Source: Puniceicoccales bacterium Verruco_02 (GTDB lineage: Bacteria; Verrucomicrobiota; Verrucomicrobiia; Opitutales; Oceanipulchritudinaceae). Taken from it: 45,886 bases of DNA. The translations under genes were made by a program, and so were the position numbers. Positions 34,634 to 42,510 of the stretch are shown here, piece by piece (the stretch's first letter is position 1; the number at the start of each line of letters is the position of its first letter). The stretch lies in the NCBI GenBank assembly GCA_001604585.1, contig LVBW01000015.1, positions 37,001 to 82,886 on the forward strand, read 5' to 3'. The notes below the pieces were generated by a model. That model saw nothing but the letters and a program-made list of their open reading frames with translations. It had not been told where the DNA came from and searched no databases.

Positions 34634-34861
34634 ATGAATTCTACAGAAGAACCTAGGCCCCTGGCCGACTTTGGACGCAACCTGCGCAGGCTGAGAGTGT
34701 CACGCGCACTTACACAGGAAAGACTGTCAGAGTCTATAGACCTGAATATCAGGACCTTGCAAAGGATTGAGGCCGGTCAAATCAACATCCTCCTCAGTAC
34801 CTTGCTGAGGATTCAGGAGTCGCTCAAGTGCGACTGGGACGAACTTATGCCACCCAAATAG
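34634..34861 (+). CDS. small XRE-family HTH regulator
   Basis: A 75-residue product from the ATG at 34634; an in-frame ATG at 34610 would add eight residues. It is almost only a helix-turn-helix domain: LADFGRNLRRLRVSRALTQERLSESIDLNIRTLQRIEAGQ, closing with LLRIQESLKCDWDELMPPK. This is the HTH_3/XRE fold of phage-repressor-like and toxin-antitoxin regulators. Divergent from the giant surface protein; the operator-like array upstream makes it the likely regulator of both genes. No toxin partner is visible downstream, where the DNA is AT-rich and empty. Confidence 0.85.
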   Translation: MNSTEEPRPLADFGRNLRRLRVSRALTQERLSESIDLNIRTLQRIEAGQINILLSTLLRIQESLKCDWDELMPPK

Positions 34862-35301
34862 CCTAGGATGACGCATCCTGTATTTGAAAAGTGAGATATG
34901 AGGATGCTGACAAATATGGCCCACATTTATTTCGTGTGTATATTGTAGATAATAGCTGATATTGCTCAAATTGTCGTATGAGGGTATGGCAATGACATCG
35001 TTTAAGTCATTACAATGACCGCTGAATTACGATTGCGTAACGATTGATGTATCTGGATTGGCTTGTTATTGGTCGATCGTAGATGAGTTGTTTGAATATA
35101 AATACTATTCAAATAACAACAGATATGCTTATGCGCTTGTTTGAGGTTGTGTTGTGAGAATATATCTAAATATGCAAATGGCTGAATGAAATCCGGCGAA
35201 CTTCCGAAACGCCACCAGCTGCCGCAAAGACCGTTCGCAGTAGATATCAAAGTTGTTCGAGGTGGCCAAAAAAGCCCGGCAGAATAATCTGCCGGGCTTT
35301 C
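34862..35301. other. AT-rich, apparently non-coding interval
   Basis: 440 bases of clearly lower GC than the flanks, with no convincing ORF on either strand. They end in the hairpin at 35271-35300. The composition change and the IS that follows suggest a recombination-prone or horizontally acquired patch. Confidence 0.45.
35271..35300. terminator. bidirectional hairpin terminator
   Basis: Perfect 13-bp stem AAAGCCCGGCAGA / TCTGCCGGGCTTT with a 4-base loop. T-rich tails occur on both strands (CTTT+CTT on plus, GGGCTTTTTTGG on minus). It lies directly before the fragment of the CARF regulator and 14 bases before the IS. Confidence 0.75.
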
Positions 35302-35313
35302 TTGTGGATACTA
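35302..35313 (+). other. probable severed 5' end of the CARF-AAA+ regulator gene
   Basis: TTG TGG ATA CTA: removing the IS and one CTAA copy joins this in frame to ATC AGC GAA CTA at 36720. The restored N-terminus reads MWILISELSPHDPY, which fits the family opening before the HDPY motif. The TTG start is inferred; no ribosome-binding site is visible. Confidence 0.45.
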
Positions 35314-35314
35314 A

Positions 35315-36716
35315 CAGGCTGCTGAAGAAGCCATCGCCAGCATTCTGTTTGATAAGGCACTTGCTGTCGATGGCGTTTTAGGTGCTTGAAGCTCTTCCGT
35401 TGGCCCGTCTCATGGCCCGATTCGGGCCTGTCTTGCCGCTTTTGCGGCTTGGTTCGCCTGTTTGGTACAGGCGGCGGCACCGGGCGGCATCATGCCGCCG
35501 CAGTGGCTCCCGGCGGACTTGCCGCATCGCGCAATGCCAGTTTCGCCATGCGGATCAGGTTGCATGCGCTCATGGCCATCTGCGCCGCGAAGTTCGTTCG
35601 GGCTATGCCCTTGTAGCGGCTCTTGCGCAGGCAGCCGGTCGTCTTGAGCCAGCCGAAGTGTTCCTCGATGCGCCGGCGCAGCACCTGGCTCACACGGTAG
35701 CCCCCCGTGCGCGTCGTGCGGCCGTCGATGCCCGACACCTTGCGCTTGTCGATGCATGCGCAGTGCGGCCGGATCAGCCGATCCCGGCAGCCCTGCACCC
35801 ATTCGCTGTTGTGGTAGCCCTTGTCCGCGCCCACCGTCTGCGGCTCGAAGCCACGGTAGCCGAGCTCGTCGAGCTGACGCAGCGAGCTTTTCGTCTCGCC
35901 TTCCAGCGCGCCGGTGACTTCGAAGAGCACGCAGAGTCCGTTGCGGTTTTCCATGACCGAGTGCGCTCCGTGGCACAGTTTGGCCTCCTTGCCACGGCCC
36001 TTGCGCAGGAGCTTCGCCTCCGGATCGGTGGTCGAGGCGTGCGTATCGTTGCCACGCTTTTCCCCGCTGAAGTCCATCCATCCGTTGCGGCCCTTGGGCT
36101 TGGGCAGGCCGCTGGCGTCGGCGCCGTCGGGACCGCTGGCGGACGGGCCGTTCGGGGCGTCACCGTCCTTGTTTTCGTCCTTGGGACGGTAGCTTTTCAG
36201 GCTCGCCCAGGCTTCGATCAGCGTGCCGTCCACGGAAAAGTGCTCGTTGCTGGCCCAGCCTTGTTCGCGGGCCAGTTCCACCGCCTCGGCAAAGAACATT
36301 TCCGAGGCGTGGTGATGCAGGAGCCGTTCGAGGTTCTTCGTAAAGCTCGTCGCGTGAAAGGGTTCCTCGTCCGGCTCCATGTCGAGGAACCACTGGAAGA
36401 GCAGATCGTAGCGGAGCCGTTCGCAAAGCTGGCGGTCGCTGCGCACGCTGTACAGCGCCTGCAAAAGCTTCGCCTTGAGCAGGCGCTCCGGCGGAACGCT
36501 CGGGCGGCCTTCCGCCGCATACATCGCCTCGAAATGCCAGCTCATCCGGGCAAGGATTTGATCCGCCATCGCCTTCACCCGGCGGATCGGATGCGTCGCC
36601 GGTATCCGGCTTTCCAGATCGATCAGGCACACAAGGCCCCGTTGAGCTGTCTTTCGTCCGCGCATCCATGAAGTGTAGCAAGAAGCGGGACCACGGGGAG
36701 CTTTTTCAGCAGCCTG
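35315..36716 (-). mobile_element. IS5-superfamily insertion sequence, 1402 bp, complete
   Basis: Imperfect terminal inverted repeats: the left end starts CAGGCTGCTGAAGAAGC and the right end, read inward, CAGGCTGCTGAAAAAGC (16 of 17 identical). The element is flanked by a 4-base direct repeat CTAA at 35311-35314 and 36717-36720, matching the YTAR target preference of IS5-type elements. It holds one intact transposase gene. Intact ends and target duplication point to a recent insertion. Confidence 0.88.
35490..36665 (-). CDS. IS5/IS1182-type DDE transposase
   Basis: Cuts and pastes the surrounding IS. 391 residues. The N-terminal DUF772-like domain includes HPIRRVKAMADQILARMSWHFEAMY and SVPPERLLKAKLLQALYSVRSDRQLCERLRYDLLFQWFL. 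The DDE domain has the first Asp in NEHFSVDGTLIEAWAS, the second in TVGADKGYHNSEW, and the Glu in RRRIEEHFGWLKTTG. It ends in RMAKLALRD, as usual for the family. No frameshift, so it is probably active. The open reading on the opposite strand is an artefact of GC-rich codons. Confidence 0.95.
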   Translation of the reverse strand: MRGRKTAQRGLVCLIDLESRIPATHPIRRVKAMADQILARMSWHFEAMYAAEGRPSVPPERLLKAKLLQALYSVRSDRQLCERLRYDLLFQWFLDMEPDEEPFHATSFTKNLERLLHHHASEMFFAEAVELAREQGWASNEHFSVDGTLIEAWASLKSYRPKDENKDGDAPNGPSASGPDGADASGLPKPKGRNGWMDFSGEKRGNDTHASTTDPEAKLLRKGRGKEAKLCHGAHSVMENRNGLCVLFEVTGALEGETKSSLRQLDELGYRGFEPQTVGADKGYHNSEWVQGCRDRLIRPHCACIDKRKVSGIDGRTTRTGGYRVSQVLRRRIEEHFGWLKTTGCLRKSRYKGIARTNFAAQMAMSACNLIRMAKLALRDAASPPGATAAA

Positions 36717-36761
36717 CTAATCAGCGAACTATCCCCGCACGACCCATATTCAAACGGTCTT

Positions 36762-38213
36762 GTGCTTGGCGATGAACACCCTGGTCCCATTCTCAGCCTG
36801 CTCGGCGCACGCAATTACGATCATCTGGTATTGCTGCATGAGCCGCATTTCGTCGGGTTGAAAGACCAGCTTCTGGTAGAAATACGCCGTCTAAGGCCTT
36901 CCATCAGCATACGTTCTGAAAATCTGCCCCCCTGTGACGAGCAGTCTGTCAGCCGGACAAGCGATTACCTTCAGGCGCTGTTGGAATCCATCCGCGCCAG
37001 GCACCCTCAGGCCTCGGTGCATGTGTCTCTTAACCCTGTCAACCCCGGTACTAACGTCGCTTGGATGCGGCTTGTTTACCGCAATAGTGGCCTTAGCCTT
37101 CTGCAAGTGCGTCCGCACTTGCACGCCAGTTCGGCCCGCCCGCTGGTGGAAATTGTGGAGGAGTCCGCCCCGCAGGCGCAGCCCGCTGTGCAGGCTCTAC
37201 GCGAGGCACCAGAGCCACTGGCCGACGATGTGGCGCGCGCGCTGGAGATGGTTGGCTCTCACCCCAGTTTTCGCCAGCTCTTGGACAGGGCAGCGTCCTT
37301 GGCCCGATTCGACGCCCCTGTGCTCATTTACGGCGAGTCCGGCTCCGGCAAGACAGTGCTGGCAAACTTCATATGGAAAACCAGCCGCCGTAGCCGCAAC
37401 CCCATGCGCAACGCATCCCCGGTGGACCTGCCCGACCCGATGGCCTATGCGCTCATTTTCGGCAATACGGAGGCAGGAGCGCGCTCCGGGCAGAGACCGG
37501 GCAAGGGCCTTGTAGAGAGTTGCGGCGAAGAGGGTACCCTGCTTATCGAGAATATCGAGAGTCTCGGTGCGCGCGCGCAAGAAGCGCTCTGCACTTACCT
37601 TGGTACGGGGGAGTTTACTCCACTTGGCAGCAGCAGGCCCATTCGCAGTCGAACAAGGTTGATACTGACCTGTGCCGACGATCTTGGGCCGGATAGCCCG
37701 CGTCTATTGCCCTGTCTGCGTAGTCTCCTTGCGCCAACTTCGCTCCGTATGCCTCCTTTGCGCGAGCGTCGCGAGGACATTCCCCTGATTGCCCTTCACT
37801 ACCTGCGTCGCATCAACCTTTCCCTGCGTCAGGCACGCAGCATTTCGCGCGACATGCTGCGCAGTATGCAGGAGCACCACTGGCATGATAATGTGCGCGA
37901 GTTGCGCATCGCCATTGAGAGGACGGCTCTTCTATTCCCAGCGCAAGAGTTGGGCATTGGTGCCATGTGTGTTCAAGAGGATGAGGCCCCTTCGTATGGA
38001 GCCGCACATCCATCGCCGATGCCTGAGATTGGCGAGGGGTTTTCGCTTGAAAGCTACCTTGGCGACCTTCGCAAGCGTCTTATAATGCGTGCATTGGAGC
38101 TTTCCCGTGGCAATCAGAGCGAAGCTGCCCGCCTCTTGGGTATCACCCCGCAGGCAGTGCATCAGTTTGTGAAGTTCCACTTCAAACCACAGCGTAAGTC
38201 ACCAGCGCAATAG
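36762..38213 (+). CDS. RtcR-like regulator: CARF-type sensor, AAA+ domain and Fis-type HTH; 5' end interrupted by IS
   Basis: From the GTG at 36762 the product is 483 residues. Residues 1-135 resemble the CARF-like sensor of RtcR-type proteins: PGPILSLLGARNYDHLVLLHEP, then VSLNPVNPGTNVAWMRLVYR, where NPGT is the ligand-loop motif. The AAA+ domain has Walker A GESGSGKT (191-198), Walker B EEGTLLIENIE and the arginine finger region PPLRERREDIPLIALHYL. The sigma-54 contact motif GAFTGA is degenerate (AGARSG), so action through sigma-54 is doubtful. A Fis-type HTH ends the protein (SRGNQSEAARLLGITPQAVHQFV). The reading frame stays open upstream to the IS end, and the conserved DPYSNGLV lies before the GTG. 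The native start therefore seems lost; translation from this GTG would lack beta-strand 1. RtcR controls RNA-repair genes; none is in the window. Confidence 0.8.
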   Translation: MLGDEHPGPILSLLGARNYDHLVLLHEPHFVGLKDQLLVEIRRLRPSISIRSENLPPCDEQSVSRTSDYLQALLESIRARHPQASVHVSLNPVNPGTNVAWMRLVYRNSGLSLLQVRPHLHASSARPLVEIVEESAPQAQPAVQALREAPEPLADDVARALEMVGSHPSFRQLLDRAASLARFDAPVLIYGESGSGKTVLANFIWKTSRRSRNPMRNASPVDLPDPMAYALIFGNTEAGARSGQRPGKGLVESCGEEGTLLIENIESLGARAQEALCTYLGTGEFTPLGSSRPIRSRTRLILTCADDLGPDSPRLLPCLRSLLAPTSLRMPPLRERREDIPLIALHYLRRINLSLRQARSISRDMLRSMQEHHWHDNVRELRIAIERTALLFPAQELGIGAMCVQEDEAPSYGAAHPSPMPEIGEGFSLESYLGDLRKRLIMRALELSRGNQSEAARLLGITPQAVHQFVKFHFKPQRKSPAQ

Positions 38214-38215
38214 GG

Positions 38216-38395
38216 CTGCCTCGTTGGCAAGATCGGCCCTAAGAGGTGACCTGTATCGGGCGGTTCAAGTCCGAGCGTGTGCCTCGGAGAGGCGTCCCTT
38301 GCGTTCGTAACATTGAAGGAAGGGACGGATGTCCCGGGCCGTCCGCGTTGCGTTACCATCAGTCAGGAGCACTGGTTAGGCTCGGGTTTTTTATG
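38216..38395. other. structured intergenic region between convergent genes
   Basis: 180 bases with several stems: GGGC/GCCC enclosing TGCC/GGCA (38214-38239), TCCGAG/CTCGGA (38270-38275 with 38283-38288), CGTCCCTT/AAGGGACG (38293-38300 with 38320-38327), and the competing GGACGG/CCGTCC (38323-38328 with 38339-38344). A GAGC/GCTC hairpin followed by T6 lies near 38367-38392. GGTTCAAGTCC at 38262 mimics a tRNA T-loop, but no tRNA can be folded around it. It could be a non-coding RNA on the plus strand or merely 3' UTRs. Confidence 0.35.
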
Positions 38396-38404
38396 TGAAA
38401 CGCT

Positions 38405-39247
38405 CTATTGCTTGCGGTAGCCGATTACGGTCTTATTCAGGGTGGGGATGACGAGCAGCTCCTTTTCGGGGATGTAGAGTATGTCGGCGACTATGGTGTT
38501 TTCCTTGCCTAGGTCTAGGAGCAGGCTCTTTGTCCCTTGTTCGTCAATGTGGTAGAGTTCGCCCTGCCATGCGCCGCTGATATAGTAGCCGCCTTTGCCG
38601 TCGCTGGTGATGCCGTCGGCGTTTGCGATGCCTTCGCATACGAGTGTCATCTCTTTGCTGCTTCCGTCCACGCGGTAGCATTGGCCATTGCCAAAGTTGA
38701 GCAGCATCAGCGAGCCTTTGTCCCAGAGCAGTCCGTTGGGCTTGTCCAGAAGGGGAGAGTCCAGCCAGAGTTCCAGCTCACCTGCGTGGATGCGGTAGAT
38801 TTTGTTGTCGAAGCAGTCGCTTGCGTAGATGTCTCCTTCGGCCGAGGCACAGAGGTCGTTCAGGAACCTGGCGTTTTTAACGTGGAACTCTTTGTCGATG
38901 CAGGCGCTTGGGATGTCGATGCATACTACGCGGTCAATGTCCGCAACGTAGAGTTTGTCGCCTACTAGGGCCAGTCCCTGAGGGTTGTTCAGCCCCTTGT
39001 CCAGCCAGCGGACTTCGGCGCTTTGGCCGTCTTCAAGTAAGCGGCTAATGTAGCCGTTGCCGTCGCGGGCCAGATACTCGCCGCCGATGTTGGATATGTA
39101 AATGTATCCGCTGCTCGCATCCCAGGCAGCGGATTCGGGCTTGTCCATCACTGCTTCGCTTTCCCATGCGCGTATGAGTTGGCTGGCGTTTAGGTTCGTA
39201 GCGAGAAGCAGGCTGGCGATGGCGGCTAATGTGTATGTGTGCGGCAT
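38405..39247 (-). CDS. exported SMP-30/gluconolactonase-like beta-propeller protein
   Basis: A 280-residue protein with a signal peptide (MPHTYTLAAIASLLLATNLNAS) and a six-bladed propeller of the SMP-30/NHL type: ESAAWDASSGYIYISNI, NNPQGLALVGDKLYVADI, FLNDLCASAEGDIYASDC, KPNGLLWDKGSLMLLNFGNG and NADGITSDGKGGYYISGAWQG. The metal-binding Asn/Asp residues of SMP-30 are in LNDL, PNGL and ADGI. It may be a periplasmic lactonase or simply a binding propeller. Divergent from the TonB receptor with a 139-base shared promoter region, so the two may act on the same imported compound. Confidence 0.85.
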   Translation of the reverse strand: MPHTYTLAAIASLLLATNLNASQLIRAWESEAVMDKPESAAWDASSGYIYISNIGGEYLARDGNGYISRLLEDGQSAEVRWLDKGLNNPQGLALVGDKLYVADIDRVVCIDIPSACIDKEFHVKNARFLNDLCASAEGDIYASDCFDNKIYRIHAGELELWLDSPLLDKPNGLLWDKGSLMLLNFGNGQCYRVDGSSKEMTLVCEGIANADGITSDGKGGYYISGAWQGELYHIDEQGTKSLLLDLGKENTIVADILYIPEKELLVIPTLNKTVIGYRKQ

Positions 39248-39352
39248 TGTTGAAGGAGCTTACCTAGGGTGTCTTTGGTAGAGTGCATGTGCAATGGTTG
39301 AGTTTCATTTTGTCGAAAGTTTAGCCCCGACTAAAATTTCCGCGTTCCCGTG

Positions 39353-39380
39353 TTGACTGAGACGCAATCTCGATTATGAA
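39353..39380 (+). promoter_or_regulatory. promoter of the TonB receptor gene
   Basis: TTGACT at 39353, a 16-base spacer and TATGAA at 39375. The -10 box ends six bases before the ATG at 39387, so the message would be leaderless. A short dyad GAGA/TCTC lies in the spacer. Confidence 0.5.
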
Positions 39381-39386
39381 CGAGCT

Positions 39387-41525
39387 ATGCAGGTAATATC
39401 AAGTAATACGAAATTAGTTTGCTCGCTGATGCTTGGGGTGTCGGCGGGTGTTCTTGGCGCACAGTTGGCAGCGGACGACGACGATGATGCCGTGGTTCTG
39501 GCTCCGCTTGTGGTGACTGGCACCAAGACCAGTCGTCTGATAACGGAGACTCCGGTGAAAACGGAGCTGATCCTGAAGGAGGACTTCGACAAGTACAACA
39601 TCACCACGTTCAGGGACGCGTTGCGGCTGATACCTTCGGCGCGCTTCGAGAATGAGTGCCAGAACTGCGGCGTGAACCAGATTCAGCTCCTAGGTCTTGG
39701 CACTGAATACACGTCCATTCTATTTGACGGTGCGCCGGTGTATTCGGGCCTCGCGAAGGTGTACGGGGCGGACATTTTTCCGTCCATATTCATTAACCGC
39801 ATAGAGGTTGTGAAGGGTGGTAGTTCGGTTCTTTACGGCCCGGAGGCCATCGCTGGCGTAATCAACCTTATCACTGCCGAGCCTATGAGTAGCGGCATGG
39901 AAACCCGTTCCACGGTCAAGCCGCTCAATGGTGATGCCACCGAGTGGAACAGCTCCATTATCGCTAGTCAGGTCGATCCCGAAGGCTTGTACAGCATTAG
40001 TGCCTATGGCTTGTATTACGATAGAGATGGTCTCGATCTTACTGGCGATGGTTTTACGGAACTTGCGCAGTTTAACAACAAGGTGATAGGTCTTCAGGGT
40101 TGGTTGCATCCGTTCAAGAATGTCACTCTCAAGGGTACATATCAGTACATGAATCAGAAGCATAGGGGAGGGGACCAGCTTGATATACCCGAGGAGCAGG
40201 CAAGGGTTGCCGAGTCGTTGAAGCACGACATCCACATGGCGCATTTTGACTGGAAGCATGGGCTTAGCGAGTACTTCGATTACAGCCTGCGTTTTAGCTA
40301 TATGTATATCGAGCGCGAGAGTTTCTACGGCTCGCGTGGTGACAATGAGCAGCGCGCCTTTGAGCTTGCGGGTAACGGTGGTGATGTTACCGACGACTTC
40401 ATCGAGAATAATCAGAGTCTCATCGACGATGTGGCACGCAAGGTCTGGGGCATGACCGAGAATCATGTATATTATGTTGATACGCAGTTCAATCACTACA
40501 TCGGTGCGCATACAGTCAGCTATGGTATGCAGTACCGTTATGAGGATTTGAAGGATGGTTCGATGTTTGACGAATCTGTGCCGAAGACTGAGGACGACTT
40601 CAGTAATGTCGGTTTTTACCTTCAGGATCAGTGGGTTATTAACAAGAATTTGGAGGTAGATCCTGGCATTCGGGTTGACAAGCATGACAATGTGGATGGG
40701 TCGATCTATTCGCCCAGGGTTGCGGCCCGGTACAACGCTGGTGATGAGTGGACTATGCGTGCTTCATGGTCAACGGGGTTCAACGCTCCGGGCGCATTTA
40801 ATGAGGATAAGCACATTGGTGTAAACAATGGTGGTGCAATTTTCCTAGTCAATGAGGAGGGTTTGCAGGAGGAGAGTTCGCAGACTTTCAGCTTCGGCGT
40901 GGAGTATACTCCCAAGACTATGGATGGGCAGTTCGTTATTCATTCGCAGGTGCATTACACTTTGCTTAAGGATACCTTCGAGATTGACGATAGCGGGGAT
41001 ATTAGTGGGGATCCGAACCTTTGGCTTCGTATCAATGGGCCGGATTCCAAGATATTCGTTTGGGAGAGCAATTTGCGCTGGAAGTTTTCCGATAACTGGA
41101 GTGTAGATGCCGGTTTGTCATACATTAACGCTCGCTTCGATGAGGAGATTGAGCGCGTGACTGGGCTTACTACGGATAAGTTTATTGAGAGACCGGAGTG
41201 GACCGGGTATCTTGGTGTTAATTACGAGAATCATGATTTGTTCGATGCTAGGGCGTATTTTAGCTATACCGGGTCGATGATTGCCCTTGGGCAGGAGTCT
41301 GACATTTGGCGCTATACGCCTGAGTTTTACGTGCTGGATTTGGAGATTTCCAAGTCGTTCAAGTTGGGACGTAAGGCTAAGATGGTTTTGTCGCTAGGCG
41401 TGGATAATGTGTTCGATGAGCGGCAGAAGGATGTGATGAACAATGGTGAGGAGCGGGATCCGACGTATTTGTACGGGCCTGCGTATCCGCGTAGTTATTA
41501 CCTTAGTGCAAGGCTTGGTTGGTAG
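39387..41525 (+). CDS. TonB-dependent outer-membrane receptor
   Basis: A 712-residue outer-membrane importer. Signal peptide (KLVCSLMLGVSAGVLGAQLA), then an acidic stretch DDDDDA and the TonB box region APLVVTGTK. The plug domain reads TFRDALRLIPSARF with a CQNC pair, then QLLGLGTEYTSILFDGAPVY and INRIEVVKGGSSVLYGPEAIAGVINLIT. A 22-strand barrel follows, including LQDQWVINKNLEVDPGIRVDKHDN and NVFDERQK, and ends in an aromatic residue (YLSARLGW) as needed for barrel assembly. It resembles BtuB/FepA-type receptors; the substrate (siderophore, cobalamin or oligosaccharide) cannot be told. Divergent from the SMP-30-like gene. Confidence 0.95.
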   Translation: MQVISSNTKLVCSLMLGVSAGVLGAQLAADDDDDAVVLAPLVVTGTKTSRLITETPVKTELILKEDFDKYNITTFRDALRLIPSARFENECQNCGVNQIQLLGLGTEYTSILFDGAPVYSGLAKVYGADIFPSIFINRIEVVKGGSSVLYGPEAIAGVINLITAEPMSSGMETRSTVKPLNGDATEWNSSIIASQVDPEGLYSISAYGLYYDRDGLDLTGDGFTELAQFNNKVIGLQGWLHPFKNVTLKGTYQYMNQKHRGGDQLDIPEEQARVAESLKHDIHMAHFDWKHGLSEYFDYSLRFSYMYIERESFYGSRGDNEQRAFELAGNGGDVTDDFIENNQSLIDDVARKVWGMTENHVYYVDTQFNHYIGAHTVSYGMQYRYEDLKDGSMFDESVPKTEDDFSNVGFYLQDQWVINKNLEVDPGIRVDKHDNVDGSIYSPRVAARYNAGDEWTMRASWSTGFNAPGAFNEDKHIGVNNGGAIFLVNEEGLQEESSQTFSFGVEYTPKTMDGQFVIHSQVHYTLLKDTFEIDDSGDISGDPNLWLRINGPDSKIFVWESNLRWKFSDNWSVDAGLSYINARFDEEIERVTGLTTDKFIERPEWTGYLGVNYENHDLFDARAYFSYTGSMIALGQESDIWRYTPEFYVLDLEISKSFKLGRKAKMVLSLGVDNVFDERQKDVMNNGEERDPTYLYGPAYPRSYYLSARLGW

Positions 41526-41864
41526 GGTCGGGAGGGCTTTTGTCCCGCATATTCGTTGACTTTGCCAGTTAGTGTCGGGGGTGGGTGCCTGTGTGGTGCC
41601 TGCCCCCGTTCGTGTAAGCTGATGGGTGGGTTGGGTTTGTGTGGTTGTGTGATTCGATGTATGTGGGTTTGGCTTGCAGTTTGTGGTGCTTTTCTTGGGA
41701 AGATTGTCTTGCATCGCTTCTCTTATGAGTGCATGTATGCGTGCTTGTTCTTTTCCAGAATCGCGCCATTAGACGGCGTCGGTTCGGAATTCTCTTTCTT
41801 TGGCGACACGTCAGCGTCTGGCCTTCTTATAGGTTACTGCGTTGATGGGTAGCCATTTCTGCAA
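41526..41864. other. intergenic region upstream of ssrA
   Basis: 339 bases, unusually rich in G and T on the plus strand. A 5-bp hairpin CGGGA/TCCCG follows the TonB receptor stop (41529-41547), and CGGGGG/CCCCCG pair near 41576-41606. The ssrA promoter must lie here, but I cannot place it with confidence. No coding sequence seen. Confidence 0.35.
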
Positions 41865-42217
41865 GGGGGTGTTCCGGAATTCGACCGTGAGCTGGTGCAT
41901 ATGATTGCAGGACGGAGATGGTGGTTGGCTCCGTATCAATATCCACCAAGCCAATAAACGGCACTGAAGAATACGCACTCGCGGCTTAATTAACGCCGCG
42001 ACGTTTCTCCGCCAGCTCCGGCGGGGCGGAAGAAGCGACGCTAGCCGGAAACGACTGAGGACCGTGCCTCCGGGTCTAATTGTCGTATAAACAGGGGGAT
42101 GGCCCAAGGGAAGCGAGTCGGTAAGCGTCCCAAGGGTGAGATTCAATCAACCGACTATGCCTGTAGAAGTCATATGCGAAGGTTCTCGGGACGCGGGTTC
42201 AACTCCCGCCACCTCCA
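41865..42217 (+). ncRNA. ssrA: transfer-messenger RNA
   Basis: Rescues stalled ribosomes and tags the unfinished protein for proteolysis. The 5' end GGGGGTGTTCCGGAATTCGA pairs with the 3' end CACCTCC to form the acceptor stem (G-T at one position). The T-arm is CGGGTTCAACTCCCG. An in-frame tag ends ...GTEEYALAA followed by TAA TAA-like stops at 41987; the codons before it read K-P-I-N, so the exact resume codon is uncertain. CCA is not encoded; the discriminator A is at 42217. The length of 353 is normal. The 3' end is the classic target of tyrosine-recombinase islands, and two integrase genes follow. Confidence 0.95.
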
Positions 42218-42231
42218 AGATTTTTCTGTCC

Positions 42232-42255
42232 AGCCCTTCTTCGGAAGGGCTTTTT
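42232..42255 (+). terminator. intrinsic terminator of ssrA
   Basis: Perfect 8-bp stem AGCCCTTC / GAAGGGCT closed by a TTCG tetraloop, with a T5 tail, 15 bases after the tmRNA end. Confidence 0.9.
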
Positions 42256-42353
42256 GTTGCGCAACTTATAGAAGCCAAACGCGTTGCGTGCAACTCCATC
42301 CACGACAGATTTTCGCTCTCAGGACAACTGGACGCTACTGGGCGTGTAAAATC

Positions 42354-42374
42354 TGCCTTAACTATGCCTTAACT
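42354..42374. repeat. tandem 11-bp direct repeat, possible integrase arm sites
   Basis: TGCCTTAACT occurs twice with an 11-base period (42354-42363 and 42365-42374), between ssrA and the first integrase gene, where arm-type recombinase sites are expected. Confidence 0.35.
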
Positions 42375-42510
42375 GTGGTGTGTGGGCGGAGGGGCGTGTT
42401 CATGGGGTTATCTTACAAAACCAATGACAATGTGCGTCGTGTTGTATGAATTGTTTTGAAAGCCCCACTTCACCCTATGATTCCCCGCTCACTCTGGTAG
42501 AGTGGGCGTG

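Noticed and set aside
35002-35250. 82-codon minus-strand frame in the AT-rich interval
   Set aside because: No ribosome-binding site, no motifs and low-complexity composition; probably non-coding.
35382-36671. 429-codon open frame on the plus strand inside the IS
   Set aside because: It is exactly antisense to the transposase, whose DDE motifs and length are right; the product has biased His/Ala/Val composition and no motifs.
38220-38295. tRNA gene around the T-loop-like GGTTCAAGTCC
   Set aside because: Only three T-stem pairs form; no acceptor, D or anticodon arm can be placed.
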